From positions 296,599-360,598 of the forward strand of contig JAVJSU010000039.1 in the NCBI GenBank assembly GCA_040219275.1: DNA of 64,000 nucleotides, read 5' to 3'. The notes below the pieces were generated by a model. It saw only the letters and a program-made list of their open reading frames with translations, searched no databases and was not told the origin of the DNA. This DNA comes from JAVJSU01 sp040219275 (GTDB lineage: Bacteria; Chloroflexota; Anaerolineae; Aggregatilineales; Phototrophicaceae). Below, piece by piece: positions 26,629 through 34,500 of the stretch. Numbering within the stretch: position 1 is the first letter of the stretch; the number at the start of each line of letters is the position of its first letter. The position numbers were made by a program, and so were the translations under genes.

Positions 26629-27921
26629 TTACGCCGCAGGTTTCAGCGATCCGTCTTCCGCCCATTCAAGCGGTTCATCTTCGCTGTTGAAAATGCTCGG
26701 ATTGGTTTTACCATTGATGACATCTGCATCAATCACAATCCGGCGAATATCCTTGCGTCCGGGAATTTCAAACATCACATCCAGCAGACATTTCTCGATG
26801 ATGGAGCGCAAACCGCGCGCGCCCGTCTCACGATCAAGCGTCAAATCTGCCGCCGCGCCCAATGCACTTTCCACAAATTCCAATTTCACGTCATCCAGCG
26901 CCAGCAGATGTTCATACTGCTTCACCAGCGCGTTCTTCGGTTCAACCAGAATACGTTTCAATGCTTCGCGGTCAAGCGGGTCAATGCTCACGATGACCGG
27001 TAAACGTCCGACTAATTCAGGGATCAAGCCATGTGTCATCAAATCTTCAGGATTTGCCTGACGCAATAGCAGGGATTTCTCCACTTTATTGACCTGCGCG
27101 GCAGAACTGAAGCCGAGCACACCCTTAATGCCAATGCGCTTGCTAATAACTTCATCAATACCGTCAAACGTCCCACCACAAATAAAGAGGATGTTGCTGG
27201 TATCAATCTGGATAAATTCCTGATGCGGGTGCTTACGCCCACCCTGCGGCGGTACATTCGCCACCGTACCTTCGACGATCTTCAGCAAGGCTTGTTGCAC
27301 GCCTTCACCGGACACATCGCGGGTGATGGACGGGTTATCGTTGGATTTACGTGCGATTTTATCAATCTCATCAATATAGATGATACCTTTTTCCGCACGG
27401 GCAATATCCCCATCCGCCGCCTGAATTAAGCGGAGCAAGATATTTTCAACATCTTCACCCACATATCCAGCTTCGGTCAGTGCGGTTGCGTCCGCGATGC
27501 AGAATGGCACATCCAGCACCCGTGCGAGTGTCTGTGCTAGCAGGGTTTTACCGCTACCCGTCGGACCCAGCATCAGGATATTACTTTTTTCAAGTTCAAC
27601 TTCGCCACTATTGCGATTAGTCTGGATGCGTTTGTAATGATTATATACCGCCACACTCAGCACACGTTTCGCATGATGCTGTCCCACTACGTATTCATCC
27701 AGATGTGCCATGATGTCGCGTGGTGCGAGCAGATTCGGCACATGATAGTCCGACTCAGCAGAACCTGTGACCAATTCCTCATCCATCAGCAAACTGTGGC
27801 ACAATTCCACACAATAATTGCAGATGAATACGCCGTCGGGTCCAGCAATAAGTCGTTCTACTTCATCGTGATTACGCCCACAAAATGAGCATCGATGATT
27901 TCCGGTTGGTACATACGTCAC
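26629..27921 (-). CDS. clpX: ATP-dependent Clp protease ATP-binding subunit ClpX
   Basis: 430 residues, full length. The N-terminal zinc-binding domain has CSFCGRNH and CNYCVELC (four Cys). The AAA+ core has Walker A LGPTGSGKT, the pore loop GYVGEDVE, Walker B IIYIDEIDK and a ClpP-binding tripeptide LGF in KGVLGFSSA. It unfolds tagged proteins and feeds them to ClpP. It starts 4 bases after the clpP stop in the operon tig-clpP-clpX, the classical order. Confidence 0.97.
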   Translation of the reverse strand: MTYVPTGNHRCSFCGRNHDEVERLIAGPDGVFICNYCVELCHSLLMDEELVTGSAESDYHVPNLLAPRDIMAHLDEYVVGQHHAKRVLSVAVYNHYKRIQTNRNSGEVELEKSNILMLGPTGSGKTLLAQTLARVLDVPFCIADATALTEAGYVGEDVENILLRLIQAADGDIARAEKGIIYIDEIDKIARKSNDNPSITRDVSGEGVQQALLKIVEGTVANVPPQGGRKHPHQEFIQIDTSNILFICGGTFDGIDEVISKRIGIKGVLGFSSAAQVNKVEKSLLLRQANPEDLMTHGLIPELVGRLPVIVSIDPLDREALKRILVEPKNALVKQYEHLLALDDVKLEFVESALGAAADLTLDRETGARGLRSIIEKCLLDVMFEIPGRKDIRRIVIDADVINGKTNPSIFNSEDEPLEWAEDGSLKPAA

Positions 27922-27925
27922 GAGG

Positions 27926-28528
27926 TTATGCCTCCTGTGAACTCAATTCAAGCACATTGTCGATCAAACCATATTCCGCCGCTTGTGCCGCGCTGAAATA
28001 AATATCACGGTCTGTATCGCGCTCAATATCTTCTCTTGGTTTACCCGTATGCTTGACGAAAATTTCGTTCAAGCGTTCCTTCAAGCGGACAATTTCGTTC
28101 GCCTGAATAACGATATCCGATGCCTGTCCCTGTGCGCCACCAAGCGGTTGGTGCATGTGGATGGTTGCATTCGGTAACGCCATACGCTGACCATTTGCAC
28201 CTGCCGTCAATAAGACCGTACCGAAACTTGCGGTCAAGCCTACAGCGGTGGTGCTTACATCAGCGTTAATCGCCTGCATGGTGTCATAAATTGCCATACC
28301 CGCATAGACGACACCACCGGGGGAGTTAATGTACATTTGAATACGACGATCCGGGTCCTCACGATCAAGGAATAGGAGTTGTGCCACGATCAAATTTGCA
28401 ATCTGATCGTTAATACCCGTTCCCATAAACACGATTCGTTCTTTGAGGAGCAATGAGTAAATGTCGTAAGCACGCTCACCACGACTACCCTGCTCAATGA
28501 CCATCGGAACAACGTTATAAATGCTCAT
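27926..28528 (-). CDS. clpP: ATP-dependent Clp protease proteolytic subunit ClpP
   Basis: 200 residues. The serine protease triad is seen as Ser in GLTASFGTVLL, His in IHMHQPLGG and Asp in the DTDRDIYFSA region. The conserved N-terminal VVPMVIEQ.SRGERAYDIYS and the oxyanion stretch NSPGGVVYAG are in place. It forms a barrel of two heptamers and degrades proteins delivered by ClpX. The start ATG has no clear Shine-Dalgarno site within 15 bases; a strong AAGGAGGAGG lies about 48 bases upstream instead. Confidence 0.97.
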   Translation of the reverse strand: MSIYNVVPMVIEQGSRGERAYDIYSLLLKERIVFMGTGINDQIANLIVAQLLFLDREDPDRRIQMYINSPGGVVYAGMAIYDTMQAINADVSTTAVGLTASFGTVLLTAGANGQRMALPNATIHMHQPLGGAQGQASDIVIQANEIVRLKERLNEIFVKHTGKPREDIERDTDRDIYFSAAQAAEYGLIDNVLELSSQEA

Positions 28529-28590
28529 AAATTCGGCGCAAAAATAAGGTAAACGATTACCCTACTTGAGGTGCGCCTCCTCCTTTCTAT

Positions 28591-28621
28591 ATAGTATCAC
28601 GAAGATAGGTAAGCAGGTCAA
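28591..28621 (-). promoter_or_regulatory. Possible internal promoter for clpP-clpX
   Basis: On the minus strand TTGACC is followed after 17 bases by GATACT (or after 19 by TACTAT). This would start a clpPX transcript about 57 bases before the clpP ATG, independent of tig. Confidence 0.4.
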
Positions 28622-28651
28622 CCCAATTGGTATAAGGTTTTCCTACAGTGG

Positions 28652-30295
28652 TTAACTCAAGTCTTCTTCTGCCGTTTCCTCATCAGAAACAACTTCAGTG
28701 GATTCACTTTCGGCTTCAGCGACAACCGCTTCAGCATTTTCGCTGTCTTCCGCTTCGTCTGTAGAGGTTTCTTCAGCAGTTGCTTCTTCAGCAACAACCG
28801 CTTCACTGATGACTTCTACAACTTCTTCATCTTCTTCTTCGACAATATCATCAGGATGTGGCACATCGTCACCCTTTGCAATGGCGATAATGCGCTCATA
28901 AATCTTGTCACGGGTGACATCATTCACAATGCTATCACGCATTGCCGGCGTATCGAACGCGCTACGCAAACTAGCCGCCTGCGGACCAAATTGTTCCAGC
29001 ACCTTATCAATCTGTGCGTCGATCTCTTTCTGCGTGACCTTAATCTTCTCAACATCAATCAGTTTAGATAACACCAGAGAACGTTTGATGGTGTTGACCG
29101 CCGGTTCTTGATAGGATTCGGCAATCTGTTCTTTGGTCATGCCGGTCACCTTCATATAGGTGTCAATTGACATACCCTGCTGGCGCAAACGCTGATCGAA
29201 GTCTTTAATCATCCCTTCGATCTGGTCTTCTGTCATCGCTTCTGGAAATGCGACGGAGGATACCTCAACAATCTGATCGAGCACGCCATTGGCAAATTGA
29301 TTATCGTATCGGCTCTTTGCCTCGGTCTCAAGATTCTCGCGCATCCGCATCCGCAATTGCAGAAGAGTCAGAGGTTCCTCTTCATTCTCGGTGATGCGCG
29401 CCGCAAGCTCATCGTTGAGTTCCGGCATCGTCACGTTTTCTACCTTCTTGATGGTGACATGGAACTTAACCTTACGTCCGACGAACTCCTCATAATCAGG
29501 TTCGTCATCTGGAATGGTCAATTCGAATTCAACATCTTCGCCTGCGTTAGCACCAACCAACCCGTTGATGAAGCCCGGTAAAATCGGCTCATCTTCAGGA
29601 TCAAGGTCAATTGCGGCATCGTGTTCATGCACAAATTCATCCCCTTTTGCGGGAGAATGGCTATGATCGTGATCGTGTTCTTCACCGTCTTCATGATCGT
29701 GGTCGTGTTCTTCTGCTTCTTCCACAACTTCTGCATCAGTTTCTTCTGCAGAGGCTTCCGTTTCCGGCGAGTCATCCGCAAATTCACTGTGGATATCAAC
29801 GGTCACACGATGCCCCACCGCTACCGGCTGATCTGTTTCTTCGGCAACCGCTTCTTGATGTTGTAAACGGCGCATCGCCTTGCTTACGAGGTCGTCATCA
29901 ACTTCGGGTGCTTCGTAATCATCACGGATGACACGATAATCACCCAATTCAATGGTCGGCTGTAACGGCACGGTATAAATGAAAGTGGGGGCATCTTCCA
30001 GCTTAAAATCTTCCCATGCACCGGGACCGTAAGGTTCAATATCCTCTACTTGTTCCAGTGTTTCACGGTAAATTTCCTGGCTCAGGTCATCAACCGCATC
30101 ATTCAAGATGTTGGCTTCAAAACCGTATTGGATGAGAATGTTATACGGGGCTTTCCCCTTCCGGAAACCGGGGATGTTCATTGTCTTCGCCATTTTTCGG
30201 GCGGCGGCACGTTTTGCTTTTTCCAGCCGTTCCGGTTCAATTTCAACTGTAAAACGTGCTCTGTGATCTTCGAGGCGCTCGGTTTGAATGTTCAA
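28652..30295 (-). CDS. tig: Trigger factor with a histidine-rich insertion and acidic tail
   Basis: 547 residues from a TTG preceded by AAGGA; the family norm is about 430. The ribosome-binding motif GFRKGKAP is at residues 43-50. The PPIase domain (about 155-270) is interrupted by an acidic, histidine-rich stretch (about 173-228) with repeated EHDHDH elements and 11 His residues. The C-terminal arm region (about 280-475) follows the usual chaperone pattern. The last 70 residues are almost all Glu, Asp, Ala, Val and Thr. It binds nascent chains at the ribosome. The His run resembles the metal-binding insertions of SlyD-type isomerases. It is first in the tig-clpP-clpX operon. Confidence 0.93.
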   Translation of the reverse strand: MNIQTERLEDHRARFTVEIEPERLEKAKRAAARKMAKTMNIPGFRKGKAPYNILIQYGFEANILNDAVDDLSQEIYRETLEQVEDIEPYGPGAWEDFKLEDAPTFIYTVPLQPTIELGDYRVIRDDYEAPEVDDDLVSKAMRRLQHQEAVAEETDQPVAVGHRVTVDIHSEFADDSPETEASAEETDAEVVEEAEEHDHDHEDGEEHDHDHSHSPAKGDEFVHEHDAAIDLDPEDEPILPGFINGLVGANAGEDVEFELTIPDDEPDYEEFVGRKVKFHVTIKKVENVTMPELNDELAARITENEEEPLTLLQLRMRMRENLETEAKSRYDNQFANGVLDQIVEVSSVAFPEAMTEDQIEGMIKDFDQRLRQQGMSIDTYMKVTGMTKEQIAESYQEPAVNTIKRSLVLSKLIDVEKIKVTQKEIDAQIDKVLEQFGPQAASLRSAFDTPAMRDSIVNDVTRDKIYERIIAIAKGDDVPHPDDIVEEEDEEVVEVISEAVVAEEATAEETSTDEAEDSENAEAVVAEAESESTEVVSDEETAEEDLS

Positions 30296-30325
30296 CGCTA
30301 TTTCCTTACCTGTATAGCAGATTCG

Positions 30326-30354
30326 ATTATAGCATCGGGGCTATAAGCGATCTA
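30326..30354 (-). promoter_or_regulatory. Likely promoter of tig
   Basis: On the minus strand TAGATC is followed after 17 bases by a perfect TATAAT. The -10 lies about 30 bases before the TTG start, giving a short leader of about 25 bases with AAGGA. Confidence 0.6.
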
Positions 30355-30394
30355 TAAATATTTCGTCAGAAAAATAATGAGTTGCCCTTAAGTA

Positions 30395-30423
30395 CATCAA
30401 AGGCGCTTGGAGCGCCCTTGATG
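30395..30423 (-). terminator. Hairpin downstream of tRNA-Leu
   Basis: CATCAAAGGCGC and GCGCCCTTGATG form a 12-base stem with one mismatch and a 5-base loop, 11 bases after the tRNA 3' end. No T run follows on the minus strand, so it may be a weak terminator or processing structure. Confidence 0.45.
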
Positions 30424-30434
30424 ACTAAGCATAG

Positions 30435-30516
30435 TGGGGAAGGAGGGACTTGAACCCTCACCTCGTAAGAGACATAATCCTAAGTCATGCGCGTCTGCCA
30501 ATTCCGCCACTCCCCC
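30435..30516 (-). tRNA. tRNA-Leu (anticodon UAG)
   Basis: An 82-base tRNA with a long variable arm, as in class II tRNAs. The acceptor pairs GGGGGAG with CTTCCCC (one G-U), the anticodon loop is CTTAGGA giving anticodon UAG, the T loop is GGTTCAAGTCC, and the discriminator base is A. The 3' CCA is not encoded. It reads CUN leucine codons. Confidence 0.95.
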
Positions 30517-30607
30517 AATTTAAAGCGTGCTACGGGTGTAGTGTCCTACAAATTTCGTAGTCTGCCCATTATAGTGCATTAGATGGACACATCTCAAGGC
30601 ATAGTTC

Positions 30608-31201
30608 TTACTCAATCTCAATTTTGGAAACTTCGTCCAAATCCATATCCGCCACTCGCGCCAGAATACTCGTGATAACGAGCTGTGCAAAACGGAACAT
30701 TGTCTCCATCTGGGAAATCCGCTCAAGATAAAGATCCGCCTGAGCACGATCTTCTTCATCCATTTTAGAAATCGAGTCTTCAAGCAATTTATGGTTATCA
30801 TCCATCACAGAAAGCGCCCGATCCACGTCACGCATCTCGCGCCCGCTCAGGATGTTGGTGATAATCTGCATGAAGTCCGTCTCTGATTCATAATATTTAC
30901 GCCGACCACTCCGCCCGCGCATCCATACTTGCCGCACCATCCCCATATGCTCCAATGTCCGCATATTCATGCTTACACTCGCTTTAGAGATGCTCAGGCG
31001 TTCCATTAAATCATCAAGGGAAAGTGGCTCAGGGCTGAGCAATAATGCGCCATAGAGTTGCCCCATCACTTTACTAAACCCGAAATAATCAGAAAGCTGA
31101 CCTAACCCATCCAGCATACTGTCATGTACGGTCAACAATGACGGATGTAGGTCGCCCCGTTTGCCATTGCCGTTACTGTCCGATTTTTTTTCATTGGACA
31201 T
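30608..31201 (-). CDS. GbsR/MarR-type winged-helix transcriptional regulator
   Basis: 197 residues. The N-terminal half is a winged helix of the GbsR branch of MarR: KVMGQLYGALLLSPEPLSLD, MERLSISKASVSMNMRTLE and MGMVRQVWMRGRSGRRKYYE with the basic wing. The C-terminal half (about 110-197) is a long helical bundle, probably the dimer interface and sensor. In Bacillus, GbsR responds to choline; here no choline genes are near. The N-terminus is polar and probably disordered. It lies between tRNA-Leu and a gene for the unknown module, whose stop is 54 bases upstream. Confidence 0.85.
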   Translation of the reverse strand: MSNEKKSDSNGNGKRGDLHPSLLTVHDSMLDGLGQLSDYFGFSKVMGQLYGALLLSPEPLSLDDLMERLSISKASVSMNMRTLEHMGMVRQVWMRGRSGRRKYYESETDFMQIITNILSGREMRDVDRALSVMDDNHKLLEDSISKMDEEDRAQADLYLERISQMETMFRFAQLVITSILARVADMDLDEVSKIEIE

Positions 31202-31255
31202 TGTTGTTACCCTTTACTTCCTTTTCCATCTAGCATCCATCCAGCTAATCATGTG

Positions 31256-31840
31256 CTAGCTGGACTGGCGATCTGTCTCAACAAATGCAAGCACTGTGTT
31301 TACAAAGGCTTCCGGCGCTTTTGAGGTCAACAAATAACGCGCTTTTTCCGCGTCATCAACTTTAAGAAACGCCATGCCTTTACTGCGCCAGAGCACCACA
31401 AAATCATCCCGTACCCGTGGCTGAAACATCGCCATCAAGCCAAGATCATCCAATAAGCCTTCAACTTCATCCAGCATAGACCCTGGCAACATGGTGTTTA
31501 AATAAAATGAGCGCACACGATTCATCTCCCATGTCGCCAATTTATCCAGTTCGTTCCGCTCCGGCAATGCACATAACCATACATTCTCGTCATCAAACTT
31601 ATCGACCAGCCCGGCTTTCTTGAGTTGGTTTAATTCATAGTCATTCACCGGAGAGCCGATATTTTCGTTGTCTTCAAAGACGAGATAGCGCCCCGCCTCC
31701 AATTCCTGAATGTCGTTTTCTCCCCAGCGGACGACAAACGTGCCGTCGACCAGCACCAATAACCGATTACGTGCGATAACCGTATTTTGTTGATCTTCGG
31801 GCGGGACTAATTCCATGTTGTTGAGTTCTTCTGATGCCAC
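31256..31840 (-). CDS. Stand-alone copy of the uncharacterised module found at 21634-22656
   Basis: 194 residues from a GTG at 31840 (an ATG at residue 9 is the alternative). The whole protein aligns by eye with the first 190 residues of the pseudo-receiver gene: DGTFVVRWGENDIQELEAG, DYELNQLKKAGLV, VWLCALPERN, RVRSFYLNT, RVRDDFVVL, DAEKARYLLTSKAPEAF and FVETDRQSS. No catalytic pattern is visible. It is cytoplasmic, with no signal or membrane segment. It precedes the GbsR-like regulator gene on the same strand and could share its transcript. Confidence 0.75.
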   Translation of the reverse strand: MASEELNNMELVPPEDQQNTVIARNRLLVLVDGTFVVRWGENDIQELEAGRYLVFEDNENIGSPVNDYELNQLKKAGLVDKFDDENVWLCALPERNELDKLATWEMNRVRSFYLNTMLPGSMLDEVEGLLDDLGLMAMFQPRVRDDFVVLWRSKGMAFLKVDDAEKARYLLTSKAPEAFVNTVLAFVETDRQSS

Positions 31841-31927
31841 GTTGATTTTTACCTGAATTGTCTTTGCATAATCTTAATCTAGTATAGCATGTTTCAGTAG
31901 GTAATAACGGAAAACTTTCCAAAATCC

Positions 31928-33529
31928 TTAGTCCGCTTTTGGCTTGGCATGGCGCACCATCCACAAAAACAGTGGCAATGTCACACCAAAGCCAATGACC
32001 GCCCCCACCAGATGCCCTGTGAAGCTCGTTTGTGGCACAAAATAATCAATCACTGCCTGAATTACAATAATCACCGCAATGCGCGTCAGGTATTGGCGAG
32101 CCACTTTGACGCGTTCGACACGCCACCCGATCAATAATATCGCCGCTGTCGCGCCAAACAACCCCATTATCGCACCAGAAGCGCCCACCGTCACCGCAGG
32201 CGTGATATATCCGGCATCGGTCAGTAAGACGATCATCGCCGAGGCACCAACACCGGACGCAAAGTAAATCAGCAGAAAACGTAAACGCCCTAATGTTGTC
32301 TCAACGAAGCCACCAATGAGCATTAACGCCAGCATATTCAAGATAATATGCAACCAACCCACATGAAGAAACATCGCATTGACCAGCCGCCACCATTGTT
32401 CGCCGTCAATCACCGCCGATGCCCACAATGCGCCGAGATCATATAACACACGGATATTCGTAACCGGATCGGACATCCCCCCGCGATCAACTTGAACCAG
32501 AAACACAACCAGATTCGCCAGCACCAATAACAGCGTCATCAACGCGCCACGCGTCGCCCGCCCTAATCGAATGTTGTAACGCGCATCTTGCTGAATAGTT
32601 GTTGTGTAACCGAGCAATTTCGCACGCGCTTCGTCCGTTAGCGTTTCCGCGTCAATCGGCAGTTCCCGCGCCAATCGCTCCTGACTGCGTAGACGGATCA
32701 ACGCATCATCACACGATAGCAATTCGCTAAATGTTTCGCGTGCTTCGTCATTATTTCCTGCGGCTTGATCGGCAACGGCGATCCAATATCGGCGCAAATC
32801 TTCAGGATAATTCTGCAAGTGTTCGGCTAAAAACGTGCTTACCTTATCGCGTTCTCCGCTAAATGCGAGACTCAGCATCACAGCGGTATTCCAATAGATT
32901 GGCGCGGTCTGTAGGCGGGACTGAAATTTCGTCAGCGCATCCACCATCGCATTAAGCCGCCCTACTTCACCCAACGCCCGTACATAAAAGCCCGGAAATG
33001 TAACGTTCGATTGCAAAACAGGATCATTCAAACGCCCCTCAAAATCATCAATCAGGGTTTGCCATTCTCCCTGTAATTGATAAATTCGCACGGTGAGTGT
33101 ATCTCGCAATAACGGATACGCCTCCGCCAGACGATGATATATCGCTGTTGCCTCTTCGAGTTGCCCATTGCGCTCAAGCCCTGTAGCGCGGATATTTTCC
33201 GGCTGTGACCACCACCCATCGAATGGATGCAAGGCACGTGAGAGATAGCCCAAAAGCCTTGCGCTCTCATAACGTCCCCTTAAAACAAGACCGGCAATCA
33301 GGCGCGATAACAATATCGGAATACCGAACAAAAGTAACCAGACTCCACCCACCACATAGCCGAATTGATCCGGTATGAACAGCCACCCCAATCCCGCAAT
33401 CAGAAATAATAGGCAACTCAACATAATCCAGCCATAGTTATAGCGCACCGGAAAAACCACAGTGGAGCGCCACAACGTACTCACTGCACTACTCAATGCG
33501 ATGAAAAGTAGGAAAATTTGTAAATCCAT
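31928..33529 (-). CDS. Rhomboid family intramembrane serine protease with extra N-terminal helical domain
   Basis: 533 residues. The N-terminal 80 residues hold about three hydrophobic helices. Residues about 85-290 form a soluble helical region with TPR-like character (ATAIYHRLAEAYPL, IAVADQAAGNNDEARETFSEL). The rhomboid core (about 315-525) has six hydrophobic helices, HVGWLHIILNMLAL with the conserved N, the catalytic Ser in VGASGAIMGLFG, and the His in FTGHLVGAVIGFG. It cleaves membrane proteins within the bilayer. The double architecture is larger than the 200-residue minimal rhomboid; the soluble part may bind a partner or substrate. Confidence 0.88.
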   Translation of the reverse strand: MDLQIFLLFIALSSAVSTLWRSTVVFPVRYNYGWIMLSCLLFLIAGLGWLFIPDQFGYVVGGVWLLLFGIPILLSRLIAGLVLRGRYESARLLGYLSRALHPFDGWWSQPENIRATGLERNGQLEEATAIYHRLAEAYPLLRDTLTVRIYQLQGEWQTLIDDFEGRLNDPVLQSNVTFPGFYVRALGEVGRLNAMVDALTKFQSRLQTAPIYWNTAVMLSLAFSGERDKVSTFLAEHLQNYPEDLRRYWIAVADQAAGNNDEARETFSELLSCDDALIRLRSQERLARELPIDAETLTDEARAKLLGYTTTIQQDARYNIRLGRATRGALMTLLLVLANLVVFLVQVDRGGMSDPVTNIRVLYDLGALWASAVIDGEQWWRLVNAMFLHVGWLHIILNMLALMLIGGFVETTLGRLRFLLIYFASGVGASAMIVLLTDAGYITPAVTVGASGAIMGLFGATAAILLIGWRVERVKVARQYLTRIAVIIVIQAVIDYFVPQTSFTGHLVGAVIGFGVTLPLFLWMVRHAKPKAD

Positions 33530-33580
33530 TCAACGTTCCTTGATGGCTGTTTCTGAATTGTAATGAATAGTTTGTACTAT

Positions 33581-33609
33581 TTGACACAAGTCGCATTACA
33601 ATGTATAAA
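33581..33609 (+). promoter_or_regulatory. Strong promoter of rex
   Basis: A perfect -35 TTGACA, 17 bases, then TATAAA. It lies in the divergent region between the rhomboid gene and rex and would give a leader of about 145 bases. No TTGTGA-N6-TCACAA-like Rex operator was found in this leader by eye. Confidence 0.75.
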
Positions 33610-33759
33610 GTATAAGTTAAGCCCAAATAATATCCTTAGCAAATTGTTAGTCTTTCGTTTCCCACCATGATTCATCATTAATCGGAAACGCACTTTCCTT
33701 TTTAGCTTAAGAGAATTCGCGAGTCAGCACTCGCAACTGATGAAGGAGTAAGCGACACT

Positions 33760-34425
33760 ATGCCATCGAGTCCGCCCAATAACATCCCTGATATTGTTAT
33801 TGGTCGCCTGCCGATTTATCTGCGTGCACTAAATCGACTTTCGCAGGAAGGTAAAGAAGTCACATCTTCCCACGAATTAGGACGGCGGCTAGGGATCAGT
33901 TCGGCACAGATTCGCAAAGACCTGTCTCATTTTGGCGGTTTCGGCAAACAGGGAACAGGTTATCAGATTAACTATCTGGAAGAAAAACTGCGACAGGTGC
34001 TAAAAGTAAATCAAGAGTGGGACGTTGCGCTAGTCGGCGCGGGTGATCTCGGTTCGGCGATTGCCAATTATCGCGGGTTCGCCAATCGTGGCTTCCACAT
34101 AAGCTATATTTTCGACAGCGCACCGGAAAAAGTCGGGCAGTTGATCGGCGAATTTGCCATTCAACCTCTGAGCGACATGGAAACAACCATCCGTAAAAAT
34201 GCCATCGAGATCGCGATGATCGCCGTGCCTGCTGAATATGCACAGGATGTAGCGGATAGACTGGTCAAGGCGGGCGTGAGGGCAATTTTGAATTATGCGC
34301 CGATTAGCATCAATGTGCCGTCTGATGTACACGTCCAATACATTGATCCCGTCGTACATCTGCAACGGATGACTTTTTATCTGGATGAAAAACGTGCCCA
34401 CGCCCCGGAACGACACAGCAAATAA
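33760..34425 (+). CDS. rex: Redox-sensing transcriptional repressor Rex
   Basis: 221 residues. The N-terminal winged helix (about 8-85) has LPIYLRALNRLSQEGKE.TSS and SSAQIRKDLSHFGGFGKQGTGY, the family signature. The Rossmann domain has GAGDLGSAIANYRGF, the NADH-binding loop, and the C-terminal domain-swapping helix. It represses fermentative and respiratory genes when the NADH/NAD ratio is low and lets go when it rises. GAAGGAG lies 12 bases before the ATG. It is monocistronic, with a shared terminator. Confidence 0.96.
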   Translation: MPSSPPNNIPDIVIGRLPIYLRALNRLSQEGKEVTSSHELGRRLGISSAQIRKDLSHFGGFGKQGTGYQINYLEEKLRQVLKVNQEWDVALVGAGDLGSAIANYRGFANRGFHISYIFDSAPEKVGQLIGEFAIQPLSDMETTIRKNAIEIAMIAVPAEYAQDVADRLVKAGVRAILNYAPISINVPSDVHVQYIDPVVHLQRMTFYLDEKRAHAPERHSK

Positions 34426-34438
34426 TCTCTGAAAACGA

Positions 34439-34466
34439 AAATGCGACGATGACCGTCGCATTTTTA
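34439..34466. terminator. Bidirectional terminator between rex and mreB
   Basis: ATGCGACG and CGTCGCAT make a perfect 8-base stem with a 5-base loop, extended by flanking A/T pairs. TTTTT on the plus side ends rex; the AAAA on the other side gives a T run for mreB. Confidence 0.85.
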
Positions 34467-34500
34467 TTATCATTCTGGCATCATCTTATGGAAATTGGCG

